A stretch of 64,000 nucleotides of DNA from NCBI RefSeq assembly GCF_963678635.1, contig NC_087062.1, positions 49,738,178 through 49,802,177 of the forward strand, read 5' to 3'. Positions 49,576-61,359 of this stretch are shown here, piece by piece (the first letter of the stretch is position 1; each line of letters opens with the position of its first letter). Position numbers and translations under genes: made by a program. The DNA is from Symsagittifera roscoffensis (Eukaryota; Xenacoelomorpha; Acoela; Convolutidae). The notes under the pieces are model-generated. The model was not told the origin of the DNA and searched no databases. It saw only the letters and a list, made by a program, of their open reading frames with translations.

Positions 49576-52010
49576 TAACATCGACCCAACCATCAACAAA
49601 TCAGCAACAACAAAATCAGTTCGGAATTAATTGTAGTGGTAATCAACAGGGATATCGAGGAAACAGAGGTTTCCAGCCACAGCGACCACCAAACCCGAAC
49701 CAGTCAAACAGAGGATTCTTTGGAAACCAGTCAAACCGAGGAAACCAACCTTTCAGAGGACGCTTCGGAAACCCTTTTCCAGTATACCAGGGGAACCAAC
49801 AGTATTGGAACCAGCCACCATTCGCTAACCAGTACCAACAACAGTGCAATCAACAACTATTCCCTAATCAAACCTGGACATAACAAAAATGCAGCCAAAA
49901 CCCGCAGAAGAAACAGAAATATAGAAAACCCAAAACCAGAACAGGAAAAATTTCATCCCAATCAACAAAAGTGAGGAAAACCAACGAAAAAGTGTTACCT
50001 CAAAAAATTTTTGATTTATATGCAGTTATCCCGGAATCCGACAAAATCCTTTCGTATTTCAAATTGCAATTTGCACATAAAACATTTAGACGTGCTCTAG
50101 TTGATACTGGAGCCTGTGCAAATGTAATATCACAGGAAACTTTTAACGATCTTACCACCAATAAAGCATTATTTGAACGGATCCAAACCCAAAAATCAAA
50201 ACTGAAACGAAAACGCATGGCAGGAGGACAACTCGTACCAAAGAAATTGAAGCGACAATAACCTTACGGATTGCAGTAATTAGCTTTAGAGAAAACTTTC
50301 TTGTTCTAATCACCACAAACTCGGTGATACTCGGAAATTGTTTCTACAAAAAACACGACGTTCGAATTTGTCCGAATTACGATCTTCTGAAGTTTCCAAT
50401 TTTAACAGTTCAAATCAACGAAATCAAAACAACGACTTCCAAGCGACACAAAAAACCGACCCTCTGTATACCCCTTATTCTTTCAAAGAAATACGTTATC
50501 CCTCCAAATAAAACAATACTTCTGGAATGTTTTACCGATTCAGATATCAAAAATACTATCGGAACAGTGATCCCCAACTCCGAGTTTGAAGATGATTTAA
50601 ACGTAGCGCTGATGTCCTCAATCATTGAGACAACATCAGATAGTAAACTGTACATTCCCGCACTCAACATTACAGATCACCCGATCACATTGTTGCATGA
50701 GAGCAAAATCGCTACATTCACAGTCCTTAAATCGACCGGCATGCAACAAATTGTCCCGATTGACTCACAAACATTAGCATTAAGAAAAATGAGCAACTCA
50801 GACAATCTAAAACAGGAATTCAATCAGTTTATTCAAATGAATCGATCGGATAACATGAAAGCAATAAAACCTGCTCCTGAATATGAAAAATTCTGGTTCC
50901 CAACACCGGAAACGTGAAAATCCAAGCTTTCTTGCACCAATTCAAAGGGAAATTTATGATCAAATTACCCATCTTAAAAGTCTTGAACTTTGTGAACCGA
51001 AGTCGAATGACCATGATAGATTGACATTTTTAGACCGCTTCAACTGGGAAAATTCCATATTGACAAATGATCAAAGGTTAATAGTGGATTGTTTACTTCT
51101 TGAATACTCCGATATATTTGCTAAACACCGATTCAAGTTCAGATATAACTCCGAGTTTTAAATCAAATTTACACCGGATCACCAACGACCTATGTATACC
51201 CAACGTCCACCCACACAAATTTATCTGAGGAAGGAATTAAAAATCGAATTGGCTCTAATGCATTACTTTGGTTTAATAACAACGTTATTACAGTCAAAGT
51301 ATAATAGCCCGATATTTGCTCACTGAAAACCATCAGGCAAACTTCGTGTGCTTTTTGATTTAAGAAGAATCAACCATTAGCTCTAAAATTACTGTTCAAA
51401 TACGAATTTTCCAATATCAAATATGACAGATGCCTCAAATCACTTCGCCGGAAAGAAACTGTTTACAAAATTTGATTGCTCACAAGCGTACCATTGTGTG
51501 CAAATGGCGGATGAGATAGCACTCCAGCTTTTGGCCTTTAACTTTTCATCTCCAACTTATGCATACAACTGTCTAGCTCAAGGTCTAAACAAATCGGTAA
51601 CATGTTTTAGTTCACTCATCCGTCATTACCTAGATCCATGCTTGGCAGCGGATATGAATACACAATTCATGGATGACATAGGAAGTGGAGTGCACTCATT
51701 TGATGAACTAATACCGAAAATTTTTGAATGTGTCAGAAAATCAGGTTTAAAACTATCGCCAGGAAAATGTGAAATAGGCAGGTACAAAATGAAATTCTTA
51801 GGAAATATAGTAACAACAGCAGGAGTTTCGCCAGAGGAAGCAAAAATTGAAAAATTCCTGCGTAACATTTGAATGACACAGACTATTAAACAGGTCAAGA
51901 GACTTATAGGATTCGTACAGTTCTTTAGGAACTTTATGCAAAGTCTTGGAGAAAAACTCCTGCCATTTTAGAAATTGTTGAAAAAGGATATAGAATTCAG
52001 AATCACCGAT
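49575..52010 (+). mobile_element. Retroelement block C: gag tail, protease and RT
   Basis: Begins in the Gln/Asn/Arg-Gly gag tail, with protease at about 50.1 kb and RT at 51.4-51.87 kb (FDCSQAYHCVQMAD; QFMDDIG). It ends at the same RT/gag join as block A (offset 4,853 from the 47.15 kb join), showing a shared breakpoint. Broken fossil. Confidence 0.8.
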
Positions 52011-55000
52011 GAACATCAGACTGAAATTCATCAAACTGTAAATGGCACACGCTGAAGTCTTGGTTGAAACTGAGGGCGGAACGGAAGCAGAAGATTTCGC
52101 GCATTTCGAATAACTTTTTAATGGATTCATTGGAGTTGCAGAGATACCAGCAGGCCAACATGCGAATTTCTTACAACTCCACTTGCGAGGCGACGCACTA
52201 CGATTATCTCAAATGCTAGACGCCGCAACACGAGCGAATGCAGCGAACAGCCTCGCAGCGATACGCGACCATTTCAGTAACTCGCAATTTCAAGAAATCC
52301 ATGTCTTGAAGCTCGAACAATTAAAATTCGATTTGAAGAAAGATACCCCGAAATTTTTCGAGTAAGTTTACAGGAAAAAGCACTTAAAGCTTACCCGACA
52401 CATGAAATAGCTGTTCCTGACCCAATTGATCCAAGAGCAGCCGATGTCGCAATAGAATCAGCAAGGAATGCCAGAGAAACAGCGCAGCGACAACAACGAC
52501 TGGATTCAGTTAGAGATAATCGAAACGAACGAGTTCGACGACTTTTCATCAAGGCAATGCTAGAATGGCTTCGCGGAAAGCTCAAAGAACGACCTGCAAT
52601 CGAACCAGTTCAAATTCTCTGTACATATGTCAGACAGCTAATGACAATTCGTGATGTGTCAAAAATAAGATTATCCGGACGATGTATTTAATGAAGTCAG
52701 CGAAACAGTTTCTGATAACCTCATCAATGCGTTATCTAAACTCACCGCGACACAAGAAGCAATGGGGAAACAGATAAACAAAATGAAGACACAAATGACT
52801 GATCGAAATTGCCAGGAAGCTTCAACATCGACCCAACCATCAACAAATCAGCAACAACAAAATCAGTTCGGAATTAATTGTAGTGGTAATCAACAAGGAT
52901 ATCGAGGAAACAGAGGTTTCCAGCCACAGCGACCACCAAACCCGAACCAGTCAAACAGAAGATTCTTTGGAAACCAGTCAAACCGAGGAAACCAACCTTT
53001 CAGAGGACGCTTCGGAAACCCTTTTCCAGTATACCAGGGGAACCAACAGTATTGGAACCAGCCACCATTCGCTAACCAGTACCAACAACAGTGCAATCAA
53101 CAACTATTTCCTAATCAAATCTGGACATAACAAAAATGCAGCCAAAACCCGCAAAAGAAACAGAAATATAGAAAACCCAAAACAGGAAAAAAACCCAAAA
53201 CGAAAAAGTGTTACCCCAAGAAATTTTTGATTTATATGCAGTTATCCCGGAATCCGACAAAACCCTTTCGTATTTCAAATTGCAATTTGCACATAAAACA
53301 TTTAGACGTGCTCTAGTTGATACTGGAGCCTGTGCAAATGTAATATCACAGGAAACTTTTAACGATCTTACCACCAATAAAGCATTATTTGAACGGATCC
53401 AAACCCAAAAATCAAAACTGAAACGAAAACGCATGGCATGAGGACAACTCGTACCAATTGAAATTGAAGCGACAATAACCTTCCGGATTGCAGTAATTAG
53501 CTTTAGAGAAAACTTTCTTGTTCTAATCACCACAAACTCGGTGATACTCGGAAATTGTTACTACAAAAAACACGACGTTCGAATTTGTCCGAAATACGAT
53601 CTTCTGAAGTTTCCAATTTTAACAGTTCAAATCAACGAAATCAAAACAACGACTTCCAAGCGACACAAAAAACCGACCCTCCGTATACCCCTTATTCTTT
53701 CAAAGAAATACGTTATCCCTCCAAATAAAACAATACTTCTGGAATGTTTTACCGATTCAGAAATCAAAAATACTATCGGAACAGTCATCCCTAACTCCGA
53801 GTTTGAAGATGATTTAAACGTAGCGCTGATGTCCTCAATCAATGAGACAACATCAGATAGTAAACTGTACATTCCCGCACTCAACATTACAGATCACCCG
53901 ATCACATTGTTGCATGAGAGCAAAATTGCTACATTCACAGTCCTTAAATCGACCAGCATGCAACAAATTGTCCCGATTGACTCACAAACGTTAGCATTAA
54001 GAAAAATTAGCAACTCAGACAATCTAAAACAGGAAATCAATCAGTTTATTCAAATGAATCAATCGGATAACATGAAAGCAATCAAACCTGCTCCTGAATA
54101 TGAAAAATTCTGGTTCCCCATCACCGGAACATGTGAAAATCCAAGCTTTCTTACACTAATTCAAAGGGAAATTTATGATCAAATTACTCATCTTAAAAGT
54201 CTTGTGGACCGAAATCGAATGACCATGATGGATTGACATTTTTAGACCGCTTCAACTGGGAAAATTCCATATTGACAAATGATCAAAGGTTAAAAGTGGA
54301 ATGTTTACTTCTCGAATACTCCGATATATTTGCTAAACATCGATGTCAGATATAACTCCGAGTTATAAATCAAACTTACACCTGTGCTTCAACGACCTCT
54401 GTATACCCAAGGTCCACCCACACCATATTATCTGAGGAAGGAATTAACAATCGATATGGCTCTAATGCATTACTTTGGTTTGATAACAACGTTTGTACAG
54501 TCAAAGTATAATAGCCTAATGATTCGTCTGCTTATTGATTTAAGAAGAATCAACCATTCGCTCAAAAATTACTATTTAAATACGAATTCTCCAATATCAA
54601 ATATGACAGATGCCTCAAATCACTTCGCCGGAAAAAAACTTCACAAAATCTGATTGCTCACAAGTGTACCATTGTGTGCAAATGGCGGATGACATCAGTC
54701 CAACTTTTGGCATTTAACTTTTCATCTCCAACTTATGCATACAAATGTCTAGCTCAAGGTCTAAACAAATCGGTAACAGGTTTTAATTCATTCATCCTTC
54801 ATTACTTAAATCCATGCTTGGCAGCGGATATGGGTACACAATTCATGGATGATATAGGAAGTGCAGTGCACACATTTGATGAACTAATACCGACCTTGTC
54901 AAAAATTTTTGAATGTGTCAGAAAATCAGGATTAAAACTTTCGCCAGGAAAATGTGAAATAGGCACGGACAAAATGAAATTCTTAGGAAATATAGTAACA

Positions 55001-58000
55001 ACAGCAGGAGTTTCGCCAGAGGAAGCGAAAATTGAAAAATTCCTGCGTAACATTTAAATGACACAGACTTTTAAACAGGTCAAGAGACTTATAGGGTTCG
55101 TACAGTTCTTTAGGAACTATATGCCGAGTCTTGGAGAAAAACTCCTGCCATTTTAGAAATTGTTGAAAAACGATATAGAATTCAGAATCACCGATGAACA
55201 TCACAAGGCCCTGAAACATTATCTTTTACAAGCATGAACAATAACACTTAGACTGCAAAAACCGGGTCTACGATATGTAATTCTCTGTGACGAAAGTTAC
55301 CATGGTAGAGGATTTGTTCTCATGATTGAGGATTATGTTAAAACTGAGAACAAAGGCAGCACAGAAACCTTGTAATTGTCGTTAGATCACTTCGCTCATT
55401 TCATCTGGGCAGCATCAAAACCTGTCATTGTTCTGACGGACAATAGGAGCCTCACACAATTTTTTCAATCAAAGTCGATACCACCGTCAGTTTGGAACTT
55501 TCTAGACAGAGTCTTAGCATTTAATATTGTAAAAGCACATATACCCGGAAAACCAAACCACGCAGCAGATTTTCTGTCTCGTATGCAGACATACCCGAAT
55601 GCTTCTCTATCGATAAGATAGACCAGTTCGAGAAATTTATATCGACTCAACGGCGAAAGTGCCTGACGCATCGTTAATTTCGATTGGAAAGGTTCAAGAA
55701 GTATTCCCAGAACAAAATATAATGACGGACGAGCTGTGCAAACATATCAACAAAAGCAAGCCACGACTCAAAATACAGATGATCTGGAAGCACAAACACT
55801 CGTGAGGTAAACACGACCAATAATATCCTCATTTGATTACCCAAACCCTGCAGATTTCCTTTCAGACATAGCGGACAGAAGCGAACCACTGGACCTAAGA
55901 GAAAAACAGAACAAAGATCCAGACATTAAATTAGTAAAGCAATGGATATTGAACATGCAATACCCGATCTGAAATACGCCAAGCAGCTCCAACGATTAGC
56001 TTTAACCAACGACATTCATTATCGAAAGTTTTTTGAGAACATCGGTGAAGTCAAATACAACCAGTACTAGTGGCAGGTAGTTGTTTATCGTTTGCATAAT
56101 TCCTTAAGCCCAGGACATATTGGCATGGTAAGAACTTCAGAAAAGTTTCGGAAACGATTTTATTTCCCAGGTTTCACACAATTTTTCCTTCATATCATCA
56201 GAAATTGTCTTACGTGCCTGCAGCTGAAGAATTTTCTAAGCAGATACCAAACTCCTCCCTTGCAACCACTGTCATCATTGCAATCATTCCCAGGCGATAA
56301 GATGCAAATAGATAGTTGGACCATGCCGATCGCCAGTGTACAAATATGCGCTAGCAGGAATAGATGTTTTCTCCAAATATCTTTTCGCAGTACCACTTAC
56401 AAATGTGAGTGCCGATACAGTCGCACGGGAGTTAACGGAAATTTTCTTCATGCATGGCTATATTCCAAATTGATTTCTATCGGATTTAGGAACGACATTC
56501 ACATCCAAATTAATGCACGAACTTATATCACTACTAGAAATCCAGATCAATCATGCAACATTAAAACATCCAAATTATTGGACTTATTGAAAGATCTCAT
56601 GGAGCGTTTAAACGATTTTTGGAACACAGGCGACCAATGGTCCGATTGGCATAGATATGTCCCATTGGCAACATTTATCCATAAACCGTCCTGCTACTCA
56701 TTAATCGGATGTAGCCCTAGCGCAATCTTCCACGCAAGAGCCAACCAAACCATTGGATCTTCGTTTTTCATCGAAGGCACTTGGAGCAGTTACAGCAGAA
56801 TCGGACTTTGTAACTTCATTATAAGATGCAATGTGAGAAATTTAAAGAAACGAAACAGAAGATCATTGATGCATACCAACGCTACAGGATATTATGACCA
56901 AAAAGCAGAAGCACAACCTCTAAAGCTCCATTCGTATCATCTTCTACTAAATCCAAAATAACAACGCAATCAGAATTTGGAAGTAAAGCCAAGCAAGTTT
57001 GGATACCACTTTATAGAGAAGAAAAAGTCTTACCAATTCAAATTATTTGATCAGGAAAACTGGAACAACACACACTCAGTGTGTTCATCGAATTCGACTT
57101 AAGCCAATTGTTCCACAACAAACAACAGCAGATTTGGAGAGCATCAACCCAGCAAAATTAATAACAGATCCTTCATTGGGAAAATTCCGTAGTGAGCCAG
57201 AGCTCTTTGATGATTACTTACCTAGGCTATTGGAAGATGTTCAGCCATCTTCAACGGAAGCTCAATTGTCAAATCAGCAGTCAGCTAGAGTCCGATTAAC
57301 AATATCACCAGGACCATCACAAGTGTTGCAGCTCCAGCATTACCTCCACCACCGGTACTACCAGCGCCTTTGCTCATTGCAGCGCTAGTGATACCCATCG
57401 TGGTCCCACGACCAGCAGAGGTACCTGAAGGACAGGCAGCGGAAGCCGTCGCAAACGAAAACACGGAAGAGCAGTTTGATAATCACTTTCACGACCCAGT
57501 CCCACCATATGACACGAATGAGCCCGATTCGCTTAATCTCGATCTACTTTTTCAAGAACCTGAGCAAGTGCCAACCGTAAATGAAAGACAACCAAGACTA
57601 GCCGCCTTGGAGGCACGTGATAGAATTCAAGCAAATAAAGTACAATTTAGTAGACGAGTGCAACGAAGAGAGTACACCACCACCATTGGTAGTTCGCAGA
57701 TACAGTATGCGCACGTTCGACGGACACGAAATAGCCCCAACTACGTTTACATCACGAGAAAATGTTTCAGCCAAGAAAAAAGCATTTCATGATAGAATTG
57801 ATGTCGCAAATGAAACTGCAAGTATACCACTCGACGAAAAACGAATTACAATTAACGCGAGCGTAAAACGAGCGAAACAGACGTTACTAGGAAACCGACG
57901 CATAAGAACGAACGGCGAAATTCCCGATTTTGAACCAGGACCATCGACATTAAATTCGATCGAAACGCCAAAAAAAACATTATTACCGTAAACAGAAACA

Positions 58001-58401
58001 TACTCATGTTCCCTGGCGCTATCGCACACTGTGTATCAAGGGATTTCAAAATGGGAAAAGGATTAGCATGCCAGATTTCAAATAGTTACACAAACTATAA
58101 ACCGTCAATGTTTTCAATCGAAAACCCTCAAGTTGGATCGTCAATCGCATATTTTTAACCAAACGGAAACAACTTCATCTATAACCTGATCACGAAAAAT
58201 CAGTTTTTTGAGTACCCAATGTATTATCATCTATCAGTCAGCTTATACCAACTAAGAACGCAACTTAAGCGCGACGGAGTTAAACAGATCGTGTTACCGC
58301 AACTCGGCTGTGGACTCGACAAACTTAACTTCGATACATTTTATCGAATGATTGAGGCGATGTTTCGAAAAAGGGAAATTACACTGTTCCTGTACGTATA
58401 A
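52010..58401 (+). mobile_element. Retroelement block D: gag to integrase, tail and macrodomain
   Basis: Most complete block. Capsid-like gag is at 52.18-52.75 kb, the Gln/Asn/Arg-Gly tail at 52.8-53.13 kb and protease at about 53.3 kb. RT is at 54.4-55.06 kb and RNase H at 55.2-55.6 kb (LTDNRSLTQFF; HIPGKPNHAADFLSR). The integrase HHCC finger is at 56.09-56.24 kb (HIGMVRT...CLTCLQLK) and its core region at about 56.3-56.95 kb. A Pro/Glu-rich tail follows at 57.05-57.99 kb. The macrodomain at 58.0-58.40 kb closes the block. Broken fossil. Confidence 0.8.
58000..58401 (+). mobile_element. OARD1-like macrodomain at the 3' end of the retroelement
   Basis: Two hallmark segments are visible. Near the start is MFPGAIAHCVSRDFKMGKGL, the ADP-ribose-binding loop typical of OARD1/POA1-type macrodomains. 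Near the end is VKQIVLPQLGCGLDKLNF, the second loop with the GCGLD motif, followed by FLYV. Proteins of this family remove ADP-ribose or O-acyl-ADP-ribose modifications. This copy is part of the fossil element and is not intact. It follows the acidic tail without an obvious host-exon border, which favours being element-borne over a chance neighbour. Confidence 0.65.
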
Positions 58402-59055
58402 CAGTCAGCTTAACCTACCAATAGGCAATAATTGAGCGAAAAACTTACTCTTGAAATACCGAAAAATCGCAAAAGTCACGGATTTTGAAAAACGATAACT
58501 CTTAAAAACATCGCGATAGCTCGGAAAATTCTTCAAAAAGGGTAGGTTATTGACCCTTCTGCATCAATTGATCATGGTTAGATCAAATCTGGAGAAAAAA
58601 AATTTCCTATTCCGGTCGAACGCATTTGACCAAGTTTCGATCAAAAACCTAGATAAGAATTCAGTTTTCAGATACTCATCTCAATGCCTATCGCTTATGA
58701 ACAAACAGGCGCAGACGAAACATCCTCCAACAGCTTTCCGATGGCAGAAAAAGTTAGTTATTCTGAGTATGAAGGAAAAAATCGATCCTGATCAAAAAAT
58801 TGGATAAAGTTCGCAACTTGAGTTTCAACTTGAGTAATCGGAAGACCCATAATATAGAGCTGGATCAGATCGGAGCCTTTTTGTCGACCTCGGATCCAAC
58901 TCACCGCTTATATGAGAGGCATCAGAATCGTCAACAGTGCTAAATAAATTAATAAAAATGTGAAAGAAAGACAAAACTCCGTGGAAATAAAGGAAAAATT
59001 GAACACAAAAACAAAATAAACATGTCAGTAAAAAGCAGAGAATCATTTTAATTAC
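58402..59055. other. Stretch after the macrodomain, nothing firm
   Basis: Probable 3' untranslated region of the retroelement or flank. Near 58,887-58,921 the minus strand has a short segment bordered by TTTAG and GTGAGT (VDDSDASHIS) that fits, in phase, after the possible exon at 59056-59188. The support is weak. Confidence 0.3.
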
Positions 59056-59188
59056 CTCTTCACGGGGATGTTTAGCAGAGGCTCTGCATGGTAGGGCTGA
59101 CCAATCCTTTTACATGCGGCCTGGATGAAGATACACCCACGGGAACCGGTAGCCTCATTGATACAAGGATAGCGAAATAAAGCAACAT
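59056..59188 (-). other. Possible host exon, minus strand
   Basis: Bordered on the minus strand by CTGCAG and a GTAATT donor, with one open frame containing FRYPCINEATGSRGC, then FIQAACKRIGQPYHAEPLL. The plus strand is also readable here (NPFTCGLDEDTPTGTGSLID), so strand and coding status are uncertain. No family recognised. Confidence 0.2.
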
Positions 59189-59716
59189 CTGCAGACCATT
59201 AGATCTACCTCCATCGTAACTGCCGCCCCCAAAAACTGAAAAAAAAGATCTGCTTATCCAGAACAGTCGAATGAAGAAATCTTTTGGAAAAAAAGTGATC
59301 CCCGACTGAAAATTTGATCTCGGGGATTTGAACATCTCACAAAAACCCAACTCCTTGCTAAAGTTGGGTTTTTTAAACGTCCCTCGATTTCGAACAGACC
59401 TGGTCTGTAGCCCAAACGCTCCTGGCACCAGGTTGAGAAATCCTCCTCCTGCGTACTTGCTCCAATTGTTTGTCGAATGAATTTAGAGTTCTTACTCAGG
59501 GGAAATGGCGCTTAAATAGCAAAACGGAAACTATCATCATCGGTGTTTATACACTCCTTCTCGAAGTCAGAAGTGAATGGATAACTATAGGGTACACCGA
59601 AAATAACGGCTACCATTTTACTGATCTGCAGGTTGACCCTCGAATGGGTACATTAGCAGACCAGCTTAAATGAACGCCATTTGTAACAATAGAAAGAAAA
59701 TTATTAACTGATTGCG
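59189..59716. other. No supported feature
   Basis: Open frames on both strands are short, and none shows recognisable motifs. There is a small CCCAACTC...GAGTTGGGTT-like inverted pair near 59347-59370. Confidence 0.4.
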
Positions 59717-60010
59717 TTAATTAAATTCTACCAAACATTTAATTGATTTCACGCCAACGAGCGAATAAAATATGGACAAGAAGAAACATTTCCCACCAAC
59801 TTCCGCATTTTTCGAGTCAGCACTAACAACAGGCTTCCCGAGTGTAAACATCTCATTCGGGGCCTTAACTCTATTTTGCCGAAATGTATAGCCGAACATC
59901 TCACATAACTCAGTTTTTCGATCGTCTCCCAACGCTCTAACTTTGTACTCGCTTCTCCCGTATCTGCCGAGGAAGCAGACATGACATGACCGGATGACCG
60001 AAGTAAACAA
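59717..60010 (-). pseudogene. OTU-protease-like N-terminal fragment
   Basis: Minus-strand frame with LGKPVVSADSKNAEVGGKCF followed by FLSIFYSLVG. It resembles the start of OTU cysteine-protease domains (LG.P...D....GDGNCFFRALSY..TG), with the cysteine at the expected catalytic position but the DGN triad altered. The frame ends shortly after, so the rest of the domain, including the catalytic His, is absent. Such OTU frames are often carried by invertebrate transposable elements. Probably a fragment; its neighbours do not explain it. Confidence 0.35.
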
Positions 60011-60109
60011 ACTAATTAACTTAATGAGGGTTGAAAACTAAAATTGGACGGACTATTTGTTTTTACGCACTCGCTCATTGCAGCTTTCAGTCCACCCAAG
60101 TATTTTGGA

Positions 60110-60303
60110 ACGCACCAACCCTTCATTCCCGCATGCCTCGCAAGAGTTCCAATGTCTTCAATGTGTCTCCGTTGCCCAAGGTGGACCTCCCAAAATACTT
60201 TGGCAATATCCTAAGGAGTAGCCACCTTATCGTTAGACCGGCACTTCGAACATATGCCAAATTCTCCTTGCTAAATCGCTTGTTCAACATGTCTTCATTC
60301 TGA
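60110..60303 (+). mobile_element. Possible BEL/Pao-type gag relic
   Basis: A short plus-strand frame contains SPLPKVDLPKYFGNIL, like the LPKLELPKFSGD.L entry motif of BEL/Pao gag proteins. The rest of the expected domain is not visible. Fossil at best, and weakly supported. Confidence 0.2.
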
Positions 60304-60684
60304 TAATTGGCAAAGAAAAAGCTTCCAATTGCATTGATTCCATCTCTAATACCTAATAACTACTATCTGAAGAGCGAATGTCAATTTCAGATTGTGAAAC
60401 GAAAAGCGTAAATTCACCATAGGACACTGAGACATAGTCTCAAAGTGTCCACTCCAGCTCAAGTCTCATACATATGTATACATAATTCTTATTCGGAGGG
60501 CAAATTAGTAACTCGAAGTCAGAAGTTTTCTCGAAAAAACGAGCGTGAGACGCACGCAATTTGGGGAACAAAAATGGTGTTCCTTTTCACAACAAAGTGA
60601 GACTAATATCGCCAGTACATTGACCAACTCAAGTGCAACATTCTGTGACATCCGAATAGGGGATGAATGCGGATGTGCCCAACT
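60304..60684. other. No supported feature
   Basis: Mixed-composition DNA without a convincing frame. It lies just past the 3' end of the minus-strand membrane-protein gene. Confidence 0.4.
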
Positions 60685-61047
60685 TCAAATAAAATACTTA
60701 ATTTTATTGTATTTTGAATGAAACAAGTTATGATGCGATTGAGTTGAATGATGAATACTTGCCGACGACGAACCGAAGTCTAAACAAAACAAAATTATGA
60801 CGAAACAAGCTACCGACGAAACAACACAATGCTGGCCAAGAGCTGAACCAGACAACACAGAGCCAGACACCCGCCCACCGTAGCAATCAGCACGCCCCAC
60901 GGGAAACTCTCCTCATCTAAGGGAGGATACAGAGAAGACCCCTGCGACCACAGAGGTCCAGCCAGCAGCAGACTCAATAAAACTGCCATTAAGGCAACAA
61001 AACACAGAAGTGTTGCCGAAAGCAACGGTGAGACACATAACAAAGAG
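60685..61047 (-). CDS. Last exon of a multi-pass membrane protein gene (host)
   Basis: On the minus strand a pyrimidine-rich tract and TTTCAG (61048-61053) precede an open frame running to a TAG at 60810-60812. A 3' untranslated region with AATAAA at 60703-60708 follows. The about 78 residues hold two long hydrophobic helices: LLCVSPLLSATLLCFVALMA with following LLSLLLAG, and WGVLIATVGGCLALCCLVQL with LLASIVLF. A short loop (GSSLYPPLDEESFP) separates them, and the protein ends in RR. This fits the last two helices of a tetraspan-type or other four-helix membrane protein. GC content is far above the surroundings. A 33-nt candidate upstream exon at 61100-61132 (GTAG...GTAAAA borders) matches in phase. 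The protein family is not identified. Confidence 0.6.
60703..60708 (-). promoter_or_regulatory. Poly(A) signal of the membrane-protein gene
   Basis: AATAAA on the minus strand, about 100 nt after the stop codon and followed by a T-rich stretch. Confidence 0.5.
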
Positions 61048-61359
61048 CTGAAACAAAAAGAAGTTGGTTATCAACCAACTCAAATCAAGAACATTTTACC
61101 TGCTGACACTCAATTTGAAAAAGAGTTTAAATCTACAACAGAAAACATTTGGTTAAGCAAACACATGCGAACCTAGTTAAACACACAGAACTTTAGCCTA
61201 ATTCGTTTAGCTGCTGAACAAATTGAGAGGACAGGAATTGTCGTTATTTACATTTAAATATAATTGTTATAACAACAAACAAAAGTACTGCTCATTTCAC
61301 TTTCTGTCATTTAACGAATACATCAAGTCGATTCGAATCAAAAAGAAACGCCAAAAGTC
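61048..61359. other. Region between membrane-protein exon and envelope fossil
   Basis: AT-rich. It holds the acceptor tract of the minus-strand exon and the candidate 33-nt micro-exon (61100-61132, minus). No LTR or promoter was recognised. Confidence 0.4.

Larger units (their letters stand above)
45028..58401 (+). mobile_element. Ty3/gypsy-type LTR retroelement with macrodomain, broken and internally repeated
   Basis: The gene order gag - aspartic protease - reverse transcriptase - RNase H - integrase identifies a Ty3/gypsy-type element. The gag-protease-RT part is present several times in tandem; only the last block (from about 52.0 kb) runs on through RNase H, integrase, a tail and a macrodomain. 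The element is broken in many places, roughly a dozen or more counting all blocks. The blocks are still very alike, so the duplications are young relative to the element. Terminal repeats were not recognised. An envelope-type gene lies 3 kb downstream and may or may not belong to it. Confidence 0.85.

Noticed and set aside
49643-49849. Trp/Phe/Gly-rich minus-strand frames opposite the gag tail (also near 52.9 kb)
   Set aside because: They are antisense to the Gln/Asn/Arg-Gly gag tail. The odd composition is a by-product of that repeat.
59470-59673. Plus-strand 67-codon frame
   Set aside because: It has no recognisable domain, splice context or neighbour support.
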